A stretch of 64,000 nt of DNA from Diospyros lotus (taxonomy: Eukaryota > Streptophyta > Magnoliopsida > Ericales > Ebenaceae), in NCBI RefSeq assembly GCF_014633365.1, contig NC_068338.1, positions 14,332,616 through 14,396,615 of the forward strand, given 5' to 3'. Positions 10,942-22,994 of this stretch are shown in pieces (the first letter of the stretch is position 1; every line of letters starts with the position of its first letter). The notes beneath the pieces were generated by a model that was not told the origin of the DNA, did not search any database, and was given only the letters and a program-made list of their open reading frames with translations. A program made the position numbers and the translations under genes.

Positions 10942-11860
10942 CTAATTATGATGTTCTTTTATTTTCACATTTTGGCGTTCATCACTCCCACTAACTTCAC
11001 CATTCTCTAGGAATCTTGCATTACCAATTTCCATAATTTTCAGACTATGGTTTGGATAATAAAATATGTACCCTTTAGACTTCTGTAGGAAACTAATAAA
11101 GTAACCATTAGTCTTTTGAGAGTTTAGTTTCCTTTCATATGGATTATATATTCTCGCTTCCACTGGGCAACTGCAAACATGTAGGTGCCTTAAGCTAGGT
11201 TTCCTCCCTGTCCATAATTCAAAGGGGTCTTTTGAACTACCACAAATATGCTATAGTTTTGAGCGTATACATCCACAAAAATTTTGGTAATGAAGCGTTA
11301 CTCATTATGCTCTGAACCATATCCATTAGTGTCTGATTATGCCTTTCTGGTACACCATTATGTTGTGGTGTGCTTGGCATAGTATACTGTGCACATATGA
11401 CATGTCTTTCGAGGAGTTTAGCAAATGGAGTAGGACACTGATCTGACTCAGTAAACTTTCCATAATATTCACCACCTTTATCATATCTGATAACTTTTAT
11501 ATTTCTATCTAATTGCCTCTCAGCCTTCTTTATGTAAGCTTCAAGAGCATGTATTGATTGATATTTTTCATGAAGCAAATAGACATAACCATAACGTAAG
11601 AAGTCATCTATAAAGGTTATGAAATATTTCTCTCCATTATGAGTTGGAGTGTCGAAGGGTCCACAAATATCAATGTGCACAAGTTCAAGAAGCTGAGCAC
11701 TTCTTGTGCCTTGTTTCTTACTGTCTTTGGTTTTCTTACCTTTAATGCAATCCACACACATTCTGAGATTAGTAAAGTCCAAGTTAGGGAAAATTTCATT
11801 ATTTAGTAATCTCATTATCCTTTCTTTGGATATATGACCCAAATGCTTATGTCACAAGTA
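10942..11860 (-). pseudogene. Copia integrase remnant
   Basis: An open 201-codon stretch (11842 to 11237) starts MGHISKERIMRLL, carries the C-x-x-C part of the zinc finger (CVDCIKGK) and the core motifs LVHIDICGPF, YFITFIDDFLRYGYVYLL, YDKGGEYYG and NGVPERHNQTL, that is, the D-D-E triad. The C-terminal part continues in other frames to 10942 (YNPYERKLNSQKTNGYF, then KGYIFYYPNHS). It is the best preserved part of this copia copy but is not intact. Confidence 0.85.
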
Positions 11861-12110
11861 AGTAGAATTTTCATTCAACATGCTACGCTTAATTCCAAAA
11901 TTATGATGCATTGTAAGGAATTAGTAAAAACATTATAAAGTTTTAATTTATATAAACCATCAGTAAGAACACCAAAACCAACAACTCTAGCATTCTTAAA
12001 TAAACTTAAACTGTCAAACCCAAACTTTACATAAAAACTAAAAACATCAAACTTTGAAATAGAAATAAATTTCGTAGAAATTGAAGGTACATAGAAAGTC
12101 TCTAATAGGT

Positions 12111-12990
12111 CTAAGTAATGAATCCTTGCATCATATTAGGCACATGAGTTGTAGCACCAAAATCTAACCACCAGGTATTATAAGGAACTTCACTTAAATT
12201 TGATTCAAAACATACAAAGGTATTTGAATTACCTTTCTTTTTAAACCATGCCTTACGTTTCAGGCAATCTATTTTATAATGTCCAAACTTTCTATAGAAA
12301 TAACATCTATCCTTTTTGCGTTCCTTCATTTCAACCTAAGAAGCATTAGTAGGCCCTTTTCTTTTCTTAAACTTGTGATCTTTCCTTTTCATTCCTTTCC
12401 CAAGCTTGTGTCCAGCGAGATTAACTAAGTGACTTTCATGATTCTTTAGCCTTTTCTCCTCCTGAACAAGCATATTGGCTAATTCATTCATATTCCACTT
12501 ATCCTTAAAAATGTTGTAGTTAATCTAAAATAACCCATATTCAAAAGGTAGTGAGTTCAAGATGAACTACACTAGAAATGAATCCTCCACAGTTAATCCT
12601 AGGGACTTCATCCTTGCTGCAATATTTATCATCTCAATAATGTGCTCTAGCATAGTTTGAAACCCATTGAACTTCATGGTCATGAGCTCTTCCATCAGAG
12701 TACTAGCCAATGACTTGTTTGTAGAACAAAAACATTCTTCCACAAACTTCATGTATTCTTTTGCACTTTTTGTTTGTGGAATGGTTGACTTAATGTTGCT
12801 AGCAATAGTCATCTTAAGAAACATCAAACATAACCTGTTACTCCATTCTCATGTTGCATAATAGGACATCTCATCCTCACTTCTTATTTCCATAAGAGCA
12901 ATAGGTTTGTTCTCTAACAGAGCCAAGTCAAGTTTCAAAACTCTTAGGTGAAAATTAACTTGCTCGTTCCATTCTGAGAAGTTCAAACCA
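12111..12990 (-). pseudogene. Copia gag and protease remnant
   Basis: From about 12990 the minus strand reads LFNGLNFSEWNEQVNF, then DEMSYYATWEWSNRL, KSAKEYMKFVEECF and LTVEDSFLV, the UBN2-type Gag of copia elements. A zinc knuckle follows at about 12260-12300 (CYFYRKFGHYKIDC, with the second Cys changed to Tyr), then the protease motif WWLDFGATTHVPN, where the D-S-G-A active site has become D-F-G-A. Stop codons at several points and the altered active site mean it is dead. No start codon or 5' LTR could be placed with confidence. Confidence 0.8.
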
Positions 12991-12999
12991 TTAAATAGA

Positions 13000-13651
13000 G
13001 TACTAGACGATGCTTGATATTGGATTGTAACTGTTGTATAATAAATTAATGCTCATAATTAATTTCTAAATAGATTCAGATATTAAAACATTAAATATAC
13101 AGTAGTTCTTCTTTGGATAGACACTACCATACATTATCATAAATAAATGCCATATATTATCTTTAATTGGTGAATAAGATATTTCTAACTAAATACATTT
13201 GATATCTTTGGTTACACAAATGTATTTCATTAAAATACTAGTATACCTTGATTATGCTCACTAATCATGACTAACGATTTATCTTTGGGTAAACCTTGAA
13301 GTTCTAATGATTAGTAAACACAATTTATCCATGTAATATCTTAATAGGCATTTTAATAATATGGATAAATTATTATTTATGCAAGTGAAACATTCTAGTT
13401 TGGTTACTTTGGCGACTAACAAACTATAACAACAATACATGCATTTTTCGTAATTGCAATTGATGTTTATGCATGTGAAACCTTCTAGCTGGTCACTTTG
13501 GTGACTGTCAACTTAACAATAATACAAACACTCTTCATAATTACCAAGAACAGTTCATAATTCCCTAAAATGGCCTTCATATTTTTTTTTAAAACTGAAA
13601 ATATATTTATTTATTTATTTTTTTAACTTATTAATGGGTTAGATTTAGTGG
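13000..13651. other. Copia leader or LTR remnant, AT-rich
   Basis: No coding potential. It lies directly upstream of the minus-strand copia gag and probably belongs to its 5' leader or LTR. It contains an imperfect tandem duplication of about 85-90 bp (about 13375-13550) recognisable by 'tttatgca.gtgaaac.ttctag' followed by 'ggt.actttgg.gact'. Confidence 0.5.
13375..13550. repeat. Imperfect tandem duplication
   Basis: Two copies of a segment beginning TTTATGCAAGTGAAACATTC and TTTATGCATGTGAAACCTTC, about 85-90 bp apart, with clear similarity throughout. Confidence 0.6.
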
Positions 13652-13784
13652 GTCGAGTCTAGAGATGTCAAAAGGGTCGGCCCATGGGCTTTTTAAAAGA
13701 GCCGAGCCAGCCTATTTACTAAAAGGGCTGGGCCTGACCCGACCCTTTTTGTCGTGGGTAAGGCCCAGCCCAGCCCAGCCCACG

Positions 13785-16481
13785 TGTAACACCCCGCTCT
13801 CCTAGGGCATTAGGTAACGTAAGATTTCGGGGACATTTTTTTCCAACGAAAACTCAACACAAAAACCGTTCCTCGAAAATCCCGTCACACCTTCACAGTA
13901 GATCAACTTAAAATTATTAATAAACTAAGATAGGTAAATCACCTCAAATGTGGAAGCTAGATCGAAACCTCAATAGAACATAACTGAAATCACTATTCAT
14001 ATCATAAAGCCAAACCAGCGTTTTACATGATGTCATCAAAATAAATTACATAATTGAAAATAACATATCATAAACTATCCATTAATCGTCGTCACTACTC
14101 GACAATCCCTTTTCCCTTCGCACCGCTACCTTCACCTAGAACATTTGAATATTCCAGGGACAAAATCCATATTAGATGATGAATCATCCCAGTGAGAGTT
14201 CAAAACACATTTTCATGAATGAATGCAAGACATGAAATAAACCAATACCACTCGGCAAGTCCTAGGCCAAGAGAATCCCACACAGTGCTCAACCCTACCA
14301 CGAGGAGAGAGTAATCTCTCTATAGGCCATGCCACCACATCGACACGACGCAGTTCTAGCTTAAGAGAGGCAAGGTCAACGCATCTCCCCAACATCTCAG
14401 GAACAATCATTACCACTCTCAGCCTAGGAGGGTCACATCAATGCAAGAACCAAGCTCACCACAATTACGTCGGGGATTACGTTCCCACTCAAAAGCATCT
14501 AGGAACCACTACCCAATCCCAACTCAAATCCCATATGGACCACCTAGTCATCCTAGTGCAACTTTCCTAACCAAACGACCTAGCATGGAAACCAAGGTGG
14601 CTATCTCGGCATGCACACCAGCACAAGGTACCCCTATTATTCCAACAATACCCTTGGGAAAATACAACTACACTATCCAGACAACATTTTGGGCTAACAT
14701 TCCATATGAACAACAAAAACGGATGACTATGCCACATTTCACAACTCAATGCATCATATAAACAACATTTTATAAAATGCAATGCACAGGTACAAAAGGT
14801 TTAGGGACGAACCTTTCTCATGAAACCAACTGTCACCGGTTTTCGTTCACATGCAACAAAACCATTTTGCATGGAATCACAACACATTTAAGTAACACAA
14901 ACACCAAGTTTTAGGGTAGAAACATCTACAATAAATCAAGTTTTGGGGGAAAACCACTCACGAGTTAAAACCAAGTTTCTAGGTAGAATACTCACAATAA
15001 ATCAAGTTTTGGGGGAGAACCACTTACCTCGAACGTATTCGGAATGCCTCGATCCATGTACACGACCTCAATTTGTGTGCTAAACCACAAACACCCGTAC
15101 CTATACTCAACCTTGAGCGACAATACTCCCTAAACACCATATTTAATTAAAGAAGCATCAAAATCCATTTTCCTCAATTTTTCATAATTTCCTCTATTTT
15201 TCTCCTAATTTTCACCTCGATAATTTCAAAATAATTATCTCCTCAAACATTTTTCAAAATTTTTCAACATGATAATTCCTAAAATAATTTAAGAAAAAAA
15301 TTAAAGTGAAATATCGAAATTGCCCCAGTCCCACGCACCCTCACACACCCTGCGCGTGTCTGCGGGTGAAGTGTAGCGCGTGCAGCTGACACGCCACCTT
15401 CTTCCTCTATTTTGGCTGCCTGTGACTCCTTCAATGGCCAATCTGATTCCACCCCCTTAAAGCCCTTACTTAGTCGATCCCAACGACACCACTTTCCGGT
15501 CGAAAGCTCATCAGAAAATGTCTCAAATGGCGAATTATAGGTCGGCCCTAGGCGGTCCGCCTCGCGTCTCCAGCCAAGCTTAGAATAGCCTCCAAACCAG
15601 TGCTAAATGCTCCCAAATGCTCCAGAATCCTTGCTCTTGATGCTAGGATCAAAAGCCCTCTATCCAATTTCTTCAAATCATTGCCAATCGTGAGTAATTT
15701 GTGTGCTCTTTCTCGGCCAAAAACATAGCTATTAATAAGCAAAATCCGACCATTTTTCAACCAATCAACGGCCATGGCTTAGCCTCCAAGCTTCCCTCCG
15801 CCGTATACAACCTCCCCCGAGCCTCCCTCAGCCATCCCATAGCCGGAAATGGTGGCCACGTGCGATGGCAATGTGGCGGTCATTTTTCCCTTGCGTTCAT
15901 ACTATAGTTTCAACTTCTTACACTTTGGCACCCTTGTTTCTTCCAATCTCGATTTGGCCTTTTTCTTTGAGGCCCTTGATCTTTCTAACAATACCACTAT
16001 GGCCCACAAGTCTTGTACTCTTCATTTCATCCTCAAAATTCCCGAAATGCTATCCTTTTGACCTCCCTTGAGTAGAATTAGAAAATTATACTTTGGCCCG
16101 ATCGATCGTTTTGACCCTAAATCCCTTCGTTTCAACCCAAAATTGCTCAAGGGTTGTTTCATATGTAAAATCTAGGTCCTTAAAATGTTGCGTTGACTTT
16201 TCAGAAGTTTCCTACGTCAATTCAGTTTTCTCAGCCTGATCCACAGTTGTACCAAAAATTGTTCCCGATCCAACTTCTTTTAATACCTAAAATTATGCCT
16301 CAAATCACTTGTTGGTACTATTCCATTTTCTTTAAGCATCTAAGGTTCAGGGTACTCTTTTCGGTCAATTTGATTGTTTAAAACTGTGTTAGTGTACCCT
16401 ACAACCTTATTCTTTCAAAAATTCCATTTGTACCCTTCATAAAATGTCATTTATAACCTCAAGAATTTCCCAGGTATTACA
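13785..16481 (-). repeat. 3' LTR of the Gag-only element
   Basis: 2697 bp. On the minus strand it starts TGTAATACC directly after the PPT and ends GGTGTTACA. It is the sibling of 18578-21267 and of the solo LTRs at 22995, 30444, 57379 and 60359. The short ORFs inside it are not conserved between copies. Confidence 0.85.
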
Positions 16482-16493
16482 TTCTCCCTCCTT
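16482..16493 (-). other. Polypurine tract of the Gag-only element
   Basis: The minus strand reads AAGGAGGGAGAA directly before the LTR start TGTAATACC. Confidence 0.8.
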
Positions 16494-16899
16494 AATAAAT
16501 TTCGTCCTCAAAATTTACCCATGATAAATTGAATAACTACTACTGCTAATGACTCCCAATTATATCATTCCTAATCTTTGGCGATTATTTTGACTCATAT
16601 CCACATTGTCCATGCTTACCAAACATGTTTCTTTTTTTCCAAAATATCCTGTTGTAGCTCTTCACAGGCGGTACTCATATCCCAAAATAATTTATAACAC
16701 TTGATATCACTTCTAATTGTGTCGTCGGAACACATTTCATCTGACTCCTAATTCTCCCATCCCATTCTTATCCTAATGCATATTCCATGATCACCAAAAT
16801 TATCAACATTTAGTTGAGCTTAACTCGGCGTACCTTTCTCTATTGTTGGGTAGATATCTTCATCCTCTTTTGTCAAGTAGAAGACTCATCCAGGGCGAG

Positions 16900-18010
16900 G
16901 TTTTTGTGCCTCGTTCGCTTTTCCCAATTGCTCCACCTTCTGCCTCTTTGGACATTCGCTTGCGTAATGACCGGGTTGTTGGCACATGAAACATGTGATC
17001 CTTATTCGATTACCGGTCAAAGATGCCTATTTGTTCTTAGGGTAGTCCTTTTCTTTGTGTCTGTTCTCGCCGCACGTAAAACAACAGACATGTCTTAGGA
17101 AACATTATCTCCTTGAGTGTACCTTGTCACATCAGGGACACAGCTCTCTGTCTTTGGAGTTCTTTCCTCTTGATTTATGCTTCCCGCCTTTCGAATCTTT
17201 CTTCTTTTCTTCCGATCTAATCAAACCCACATGCAGTAGATTAGTCTCTATGGATAGGGCTCTATCTAGTACCTCGTTGTAGGTGTCCATTGTCCATGAG
17301 TTGAGAGCTTGCTACAATCCTATTTTCAGTCCACCCACAAACTTTTGTGCCTTCTGCCACTCATCGGCTTCATACACAGGCACGTACTTGATCAGTTGGG
17401 TAAATTTGATGTTATATTGAGTTACCAACATCTCGTCGGTCTGTCTCAACTTCATTAATTCCCAAGTCTTTTCTTCTCTCCAGCTTCGAGGAAAATACTT
17501 TGTGTCAAACACTTCCTTGAATCTTGCCAAAGTCACAGGTTGAGCTTGCCTTAGCCTTTGGATCTTATTCTACTTGCCTAGGTATCCTTTGCAAAGCTTG
17601 TTGTGCTAATTGTCACCATGGTCCAACCTATTCCTCTAGCATGAACGTGGTGCAGTTAACCTTTTCTTCGTCACTGCATTGCAAATGTTGGAGTAGCTTC
17701 TCATTTTTCTCCATCCAGAACTCGGCCATGCAAGGGTTATCTTCTACTTTTCCCCTAAACACCGGGGGTCTTTGCCTGCAATATTGATCCAACATATGAG
17801 TGGAATGCCTCGACGGCTCGTTCCTCGTTACATGTGTTAGCATGCCTCTAAGATTCTTTCCATCAGATCAAGTCTATTCTCACTAGGTCTTGGTCGCTCC
17901 TCTTGTTATCCAGTGCTCATGACATGATTCGCAGAATAACTGCGATGACTGCTACTACTGTCACTCTCATCTCGTTTGTTGAGATTCGTGACTCTCCGAG
18001 TTTTCACCAT
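16900..18010 (-). pseudogene. Gag of the Gag-only element
   Basis: An ATG at 18008-18010 (MVKTRRVTNLNKRDESDSSSS) opens the frame. A TAA follows after about 35 codons, and further frame changes occur. Recognisable parts are TRNEPSRHSTHMLDQY (17843-17628 segment), the Retrotrans_gag domain (FKEVFDTKYFPRSWREEKTW, then YNIKFTQLIKYVP, 17536-17312) and zinc knuckles: one fully CCHC (CFMCQQPGHYASEC, about 16955-17000), one with the last Cys changed to Tyr and one broken by a stop. The same Gag family lies at 48649-48998. Confidence 0.75.
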
Positions 18011-18563
18011 CTAAAAAAGAAAAATACTTCCTTAATCAGTGCTAAACTCACTTAAAGATAATCTCAATCTTGCTAATAGTTCTTTCGGGTCCCACGACTA
18101 TTAAAGGCACCATGTCCAAATCTCAAATTCTAAATTGCCAAAATTCCTAATCTCCAATAACCTTTACAAGACTCAACACTACATCCCGGTCATTTCATTC
18201 TCTAAGTCAACATTTGAACTAACACACTTGACTCGTTCCCATGAGTCGTTTCCTTGAGGTAACCTTACCACGATCCACACCACATTCATTTCGAGATCCC
18301 TATTCTCACAATCGATCTTCAGAATCCTTAAACTCTATTTGCAACAACACTTATCAATTCATCTTAAGTTAAATATCCCTAGGATCCTCGATCTAACTGA
18401 ATTATTCCTAACTTAATCATTCCTGGTAACTACCAGTTATCCCATTACTCCATGTAAGGATTTCAACTATTGACTTCCAACTAATAGTTTCTAAATTCCA
18501 ATGAAATCTATAATCCTCAAATAACCTTCGCTCTAATCAGAGTCCCTTAAATTTCAGAACCTC

Positions 18564-18575
18564 GCTTTGATACAA
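18564..18575 (-). other. Primer-binding site (initiator-Met tRNA type)
   Basis: The minus strand reads TTGTATCAAAGC two bases after the LTR end, against the usual TGGTATCAGAGC. It defines the 5' end and minus orientation of the element. Confidence 0.75.
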
Positions 18576-18577
18576 AT

Positions 18578-21267
18578 TGTAACACCTCGCTCTCCCAGGG
18601 CGTTTCGGAATATATATTTTTTCCAACGGAAACTTAACACAAAAATTGTTCCCCGAATATCTCGTTACAACTTCTTAGTATATCAACTTAGAATCATTAA
18701 TAAACTAAGACAAATAAATCACCTCAAATGCGGAAGCTAGATCGAAACCTCAATAAAACATAACCGAAATCACTTTATTCATATCATAAAGCCAAACCAG
18801 CGTTTTACATGACGTCGTCAAAATAAACTACATAATTGAAAAAGACATATCATAAACTATCTACTAATCGTCGTCACTACTCGGCAATCCCTTTTCCCTT
18901 CGCACCGCTGCCTTCACCTGAAATGGTTGACTATTTCAGGGACAAAGTCCATGTTAGATGATGAATCATCCAAGTAAGAGTTCAAAATATGCTTTCATGG
19001 ATGAATGCAAAACATGAAATAAACCAACACCACCCAGCAAGTCCTGACCCAAGAGAATCCCACACAGCGCTCAACCCTACCATGTGGAGGGAGCAATCTC
19101 TCTATAGGCCATGCCACTATACCGACACATCGACATGATGCAACTCTAGCTTAAGAGGGGCAAGGTCAACACATCTCCCTAACATCTCGAGAATAATCAT
19201 TACCACTCCCGGTCTAGGAGAGAGGCAAGGTCAACGCATCTCCCTAACATCTCGAGAATAATCATTACCACTCCCTGGTCTAGGAGGGTCACATCAACGC
19301 AAGAACCCGACTCACCATAATTACGTCAGAGATTACGTTCGCACTCAAAAGCATCTAGGAACCACTACCTAATCCCAACTCAAATCCCATATGGACCACC
19401 TAGTCATCCTAATGCAACTTCCCTGACCAAACAGGTCTAGCATGCACATCAGTACAAGATACCCTTATTAGTCCGGCAATACCCTTGGGGAATTACGGCT
19501 ACACTATCCAGACAACATTTTAGGCTGGCATTCCTTATGAACAACAAAAATGCATGACTATGCCACATTTCACAACTCAATGCATCATATAAAATACATT
19601 TTATAAAATGCAATACATATGCACAAAACGTTTAGGGATGAACCTCCCTCATGAAACCAACTGTCACCAGTTTTCGTTCGCATGAAACAAAACCATTTTA
19701 CATGGAATCACAACACATTTAAGAAACACAAACACCAAGTTTTAGGGTAGAAACACCCACAATAAATCAAGTTTTGGGGAGAACCACTCACGAGTTAAAA
19801 TGAAGTTTCTAGGTAGAACACTCACAATAAATCAAGTTTTGGGGGAGAACCACTAACCTTGAATGTATTCGGAATGCCTCAATCCACTTGTATGACCTCA
19901 ATTTGTGTGCTAAAACACAAACACCCGTACTTATACTCAACCTCGAGCCACGATACTCCCTAAATGCTATATTTAATTAAAAGAGCATCAAAATCTATTT
20001 TCCTCAATTTTCTCCATTTTTCTCCTAATTTTCACCTCGATAATTCCAAAATAATTATCTCCTCAAACATTTTTCCAAATTTTTCAACATGATAATTCTT
20101 AAAATAATTTAAGAAAACTATTGAAGTGAAATACCAGAATTGCCCCTGTCCCACGCGATGTGTGGTACGCTTGTAACTCATGCGCTATCTTCTTCCTCGA
20201 TTCTGGCCGCCCGGTGACTCCTCTGATGGCCGATCTAATTCTACCCCTTAAAGCCCTTGCTTACTCGATCCCAATGGCACCACTTGCCAGCCAAAAGCTC
20301 ACCGAAAAATGCCTCAAACGGTGAGTTGTAGGTCGACCCTAGGCGGTCCGCCTCGCGTCTCTGGCCAAGCTTTGAATAGCCTCCAAACCGACTCCAAATG
20401 CTTCCAAATGCTTTAGAATCCTTTTTCTTGATGCAATGATCAAAAGCCCTTTATCCACTCTCTTCGAATCACTCCCAATCGTGAGCAATTTGTGTGCTCA
20501 TTCTTGGCCAAAAACCTAGCTATTTATAGTCAAAATGCAACTAATTTTCAACCAATCAATGACCAAGGCTTGGCCCCCAATCTTCTTTCTACCGTATACA
20601 ACCTCCCCCGAGCCTCCCTCAGCCGTCACATCACCAGAAATGGCGGCCACGTGCGGTGGCAGTGCGGCGTCCGTTTTTCCCTTGCGTTCATACTACAGTT
20701 TCAACTTATTACACTTTGGCCCATTTGTTTCTTCTAATCTCGATTTTGCCCTTTTCCTTAAGGCGATCTTTCTAACAATACCACTAAGGCCCACAAGTCT
20801 TGTACTTTTCATTTCATCCTCGAAATTCCTAAAAAACTATCATTTTGACCTCCCTCAAGCAAAATTAGAAAATTACACTTTGGCCCCATCGATCGTTTTG
20901 ACCCTAAATCCCTTCGTTTCAACCCGAAATTGCTCAAGGGTTGTTTCATATGTAAAATCTAGGTCCTTAAAACGTTCTGTTGACTTTTTGAAAGTTTCCT
21001 ACATCGATTCGGTTTTCTCAACCTAATCCATTGCTGTACCAAAAACTGTTCCTAATCGAACTTCTTTTGATACTTAAAATTATGCCTCAAATCACTTGTT
21101 GGTACTATTCCATTTTCCTTAATCATCTAAGGTCCGAGGTACTCCTTTCAGTCGATTCGATCATTTAAAACTATGTTAGTGTACCTTATAGCCTTATTCT
21201 CAAAAATTCCATTTGTACCCTTCATAAAATGTCATTTATAACCTCAAGAATTTCCCCTGGTATTACA
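18578..21267 (-). repeat. 5' LTR of the Gag-only element
   Basis: 2690 bp, ends as in the sibling LTR. It differs from it by many substitutions and small indels, and by a private tandem duplication of about 70 bp around 19145-19290 (a repeated GGCAAGGTCAACxCATCTCC block) that must have arisen after integration. Confidence 0.85.
19145..19290. repeat. Private tandem duplication in one LTR
   Basis: The block beginning GGCAAGGTCAAC and ending with a TAGGAG segment occurs twice here and once in the sibling LTR at the matching place (about 14370-14430). Confidence 0.75.
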
Positions 21268-22113
21268 CCATGGGCCCCTTATAGGGGGCCGGGTCAGGCT
21301 AGCCCGTGGGCTAGAGGGCCGAGCTAGGCCTTTAGCCCACAGTACCTAGCGAGTCGGGCTTGGTAAGCCTGGCCCACAGGCCCTTGGTAAGCCGAGTCCA
21401 CCAAACCCGACCCCTTTTTCTTTTTTTAAATAATTTGTTTAAAAAAAGAATGCATATATAAATATAAAATAATGCATATATAAAGGCCAATTTTTTTCTT
21501 TTTTTCCTTTTTTAAATAATTTTCTATCTTAAGTTTTAATATTATTTCATCATTTTATATTTCAAAATTCTATATGCCTTGTAAATTTTCTTGTGAATTG
21601 ATATGAGAAATAATACACATATAAAAAGGAGAATGTTTATTTATAATTTAAATATGTAGAAATTTTAGCTTAAAAATTTTAAATATATTGATGGTTATTA
21701 TTTATATATATTGTGAAATGTAGATTTTTTAGCATCCAATATCAATAATTAATAAAGAATAATACAGTTAAAAAAATAAATGAGCAAGGGACACTACAAT
21801 TTATAGAGGTTCAAGCTGTTCGGTAAACAAATGGCCTACTCCTCTCTCTTCAAGACATCACTTGAAGAAGTTCAATAAAATATTTTTTTTTAGTTTTTTT
21901 TACATGAGCTAGCAACCATCCCTCCTATCCTTTTTTAGAGGTAGGACCCGGTTAGGCCCATAAGGTCCTAATGGGTAGGGCTGGGGCCTTAGATGGGCTG
22001 GGTCGTGGGCCCAAAATCTTTGGCTAGGCCAGGCTAGGCCCGTTTAAACATAACCCAGCTCGTCCCGGGCAACTCGCGGGTTGCCCAACCCTTTTGACAT
22101 CTCTAGTCAAGTC

Positions 22114-22994
22114 AATCCTGCCCAAATCTATGCAGATTTGGTGCAACACACTAGATCCAAAACCTAAACAATGGGTCAGATTTATCCGATCTATTTTTGA
22201 AAACGAGTCGGACCTATCTCCTTTAAAATGCAGCCTAAGGTTTTCTGTTTCAAGACTGTTGTCACTGTCTTTCTTTTTCTCCTCTATCTTCATTGCCAAT
22301 GACTTCAACAATCACCTTTTTCCCTCCATTGGCGATCTTCGACTACAGGCTACTCGTGACAGAGGGTAGCGCCTTCCTCTCACTATTCATCAGGTGAAAA
22401 CGACCGATTAAGTCCAAAAGTCTCGACAAAGACATAAAGCCATGGTTGACCAGTCATGGTGAAAATGAAGACCCCTTGGCTAAAGAAGAAGATGAAAGTT
22501 GATGGAGAAGGCGAAGAGACGCAGCCAAAACCACCCTCAATTGTCAACAATTGTCAGTAACCCCCACCACGATCGTTACAATTCACTGCCACCATGCTTT
22601 TCGATGGGCGATCTGTCTTCATATGGCCTCATTCGTGACTTCTGACAACTTGCGATGTTCTACGGTCAGTCACTTTTTGTAACCATCATCTTCTTCTCTG
22701 AATTGAACTAAATACAAACATTATAATGTAAAACGAAAAACCTACAATTTCACAACCAGTAAAATGGAAATTTCTATGTTTCATAGACATTAAACATAAA
22801 TAGGATCGTGAAATTTGTACGAGTTTATACTAAATTGTATAATGCAAAAATAAATGTGTACTCGAGTTAATCGATGATGAGGACACCATAGTCTTATTCG
22901 TTAGAGAGTAAAATGAGTCTTGTTCGATTTCCCTTTCCTGGCCTTAATTGACAGAGCCAAATGATAATGATGGATCCATTTTGAAGGCTTTTTT
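22114..22994. other. Non-coding, probably remnant of copia LTR/leader
   Basis: No gene recognised. It follows the hAT right TSD and contains pyrimidine-rich patches and short ORFs without known motifs. It may belong to the 5' end of the minus-strand copia at 9190-13000, pushed apart by the hAT and LTR insertions. Confidence 0.35.

Larger units (their letters stand above)
13785..21267 (-). mobile_element. Gag-only LTR retrotransposon (TR-GAG-like, Ty3/gypsy)
   Basis: Two long LTRs (13785-16481 and 18578-21267) both run TGTAACACC... to ...TATTACA on the plus strand. They flank an internal region of only about 2.1 kb. Flanks CCACG (13780-13784) and CCATG (21268-21272) are a 5-bp TSD with one CpG decay. 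PPT and PBS positions put the sense strand on minus. The internal region encodes Gag with zinc knuckles and no protease, RT, RNase H or integrase. This architecture matches the non-autonomous TR-GAG class described in plants. The LTRs differ at many positions, so the insertion is old. It sits inside the hAT-like element. Confidence 0.85.
13660..22105. mobile_element. hAT-like DNA transposon interrupted by an LTR element
   Basis: The left end TAGAGATGTCAAAAGGGT (13660-13677) matches, as an inverted repeat, the right end ACCCTTTTGACATCTCTA (22088-22105). Both are flanked by an 8-bp target-site duplication, GTCGAGTC (13652-13659) and GTCAAGTC (22106-22113), with one CpG-type difference. TAG(A/G)G(A/G)TGTCAAA ends and 8-bp TSDs are typical of hAT elements in plants. 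Without the LTR element (13785-21267) the transposon is under 1 kb, rich in GGGCC/GGCCC blocks and non-coding, so it was a non-autonomous copy. Confidence 0.8.

Noticed and set aside
20492..21026. ORFs of 81 and 163 codons within the LTR
   Set aside because: Not kept open in the sister LTR (13785-16481) or other copies; LTR sequence.
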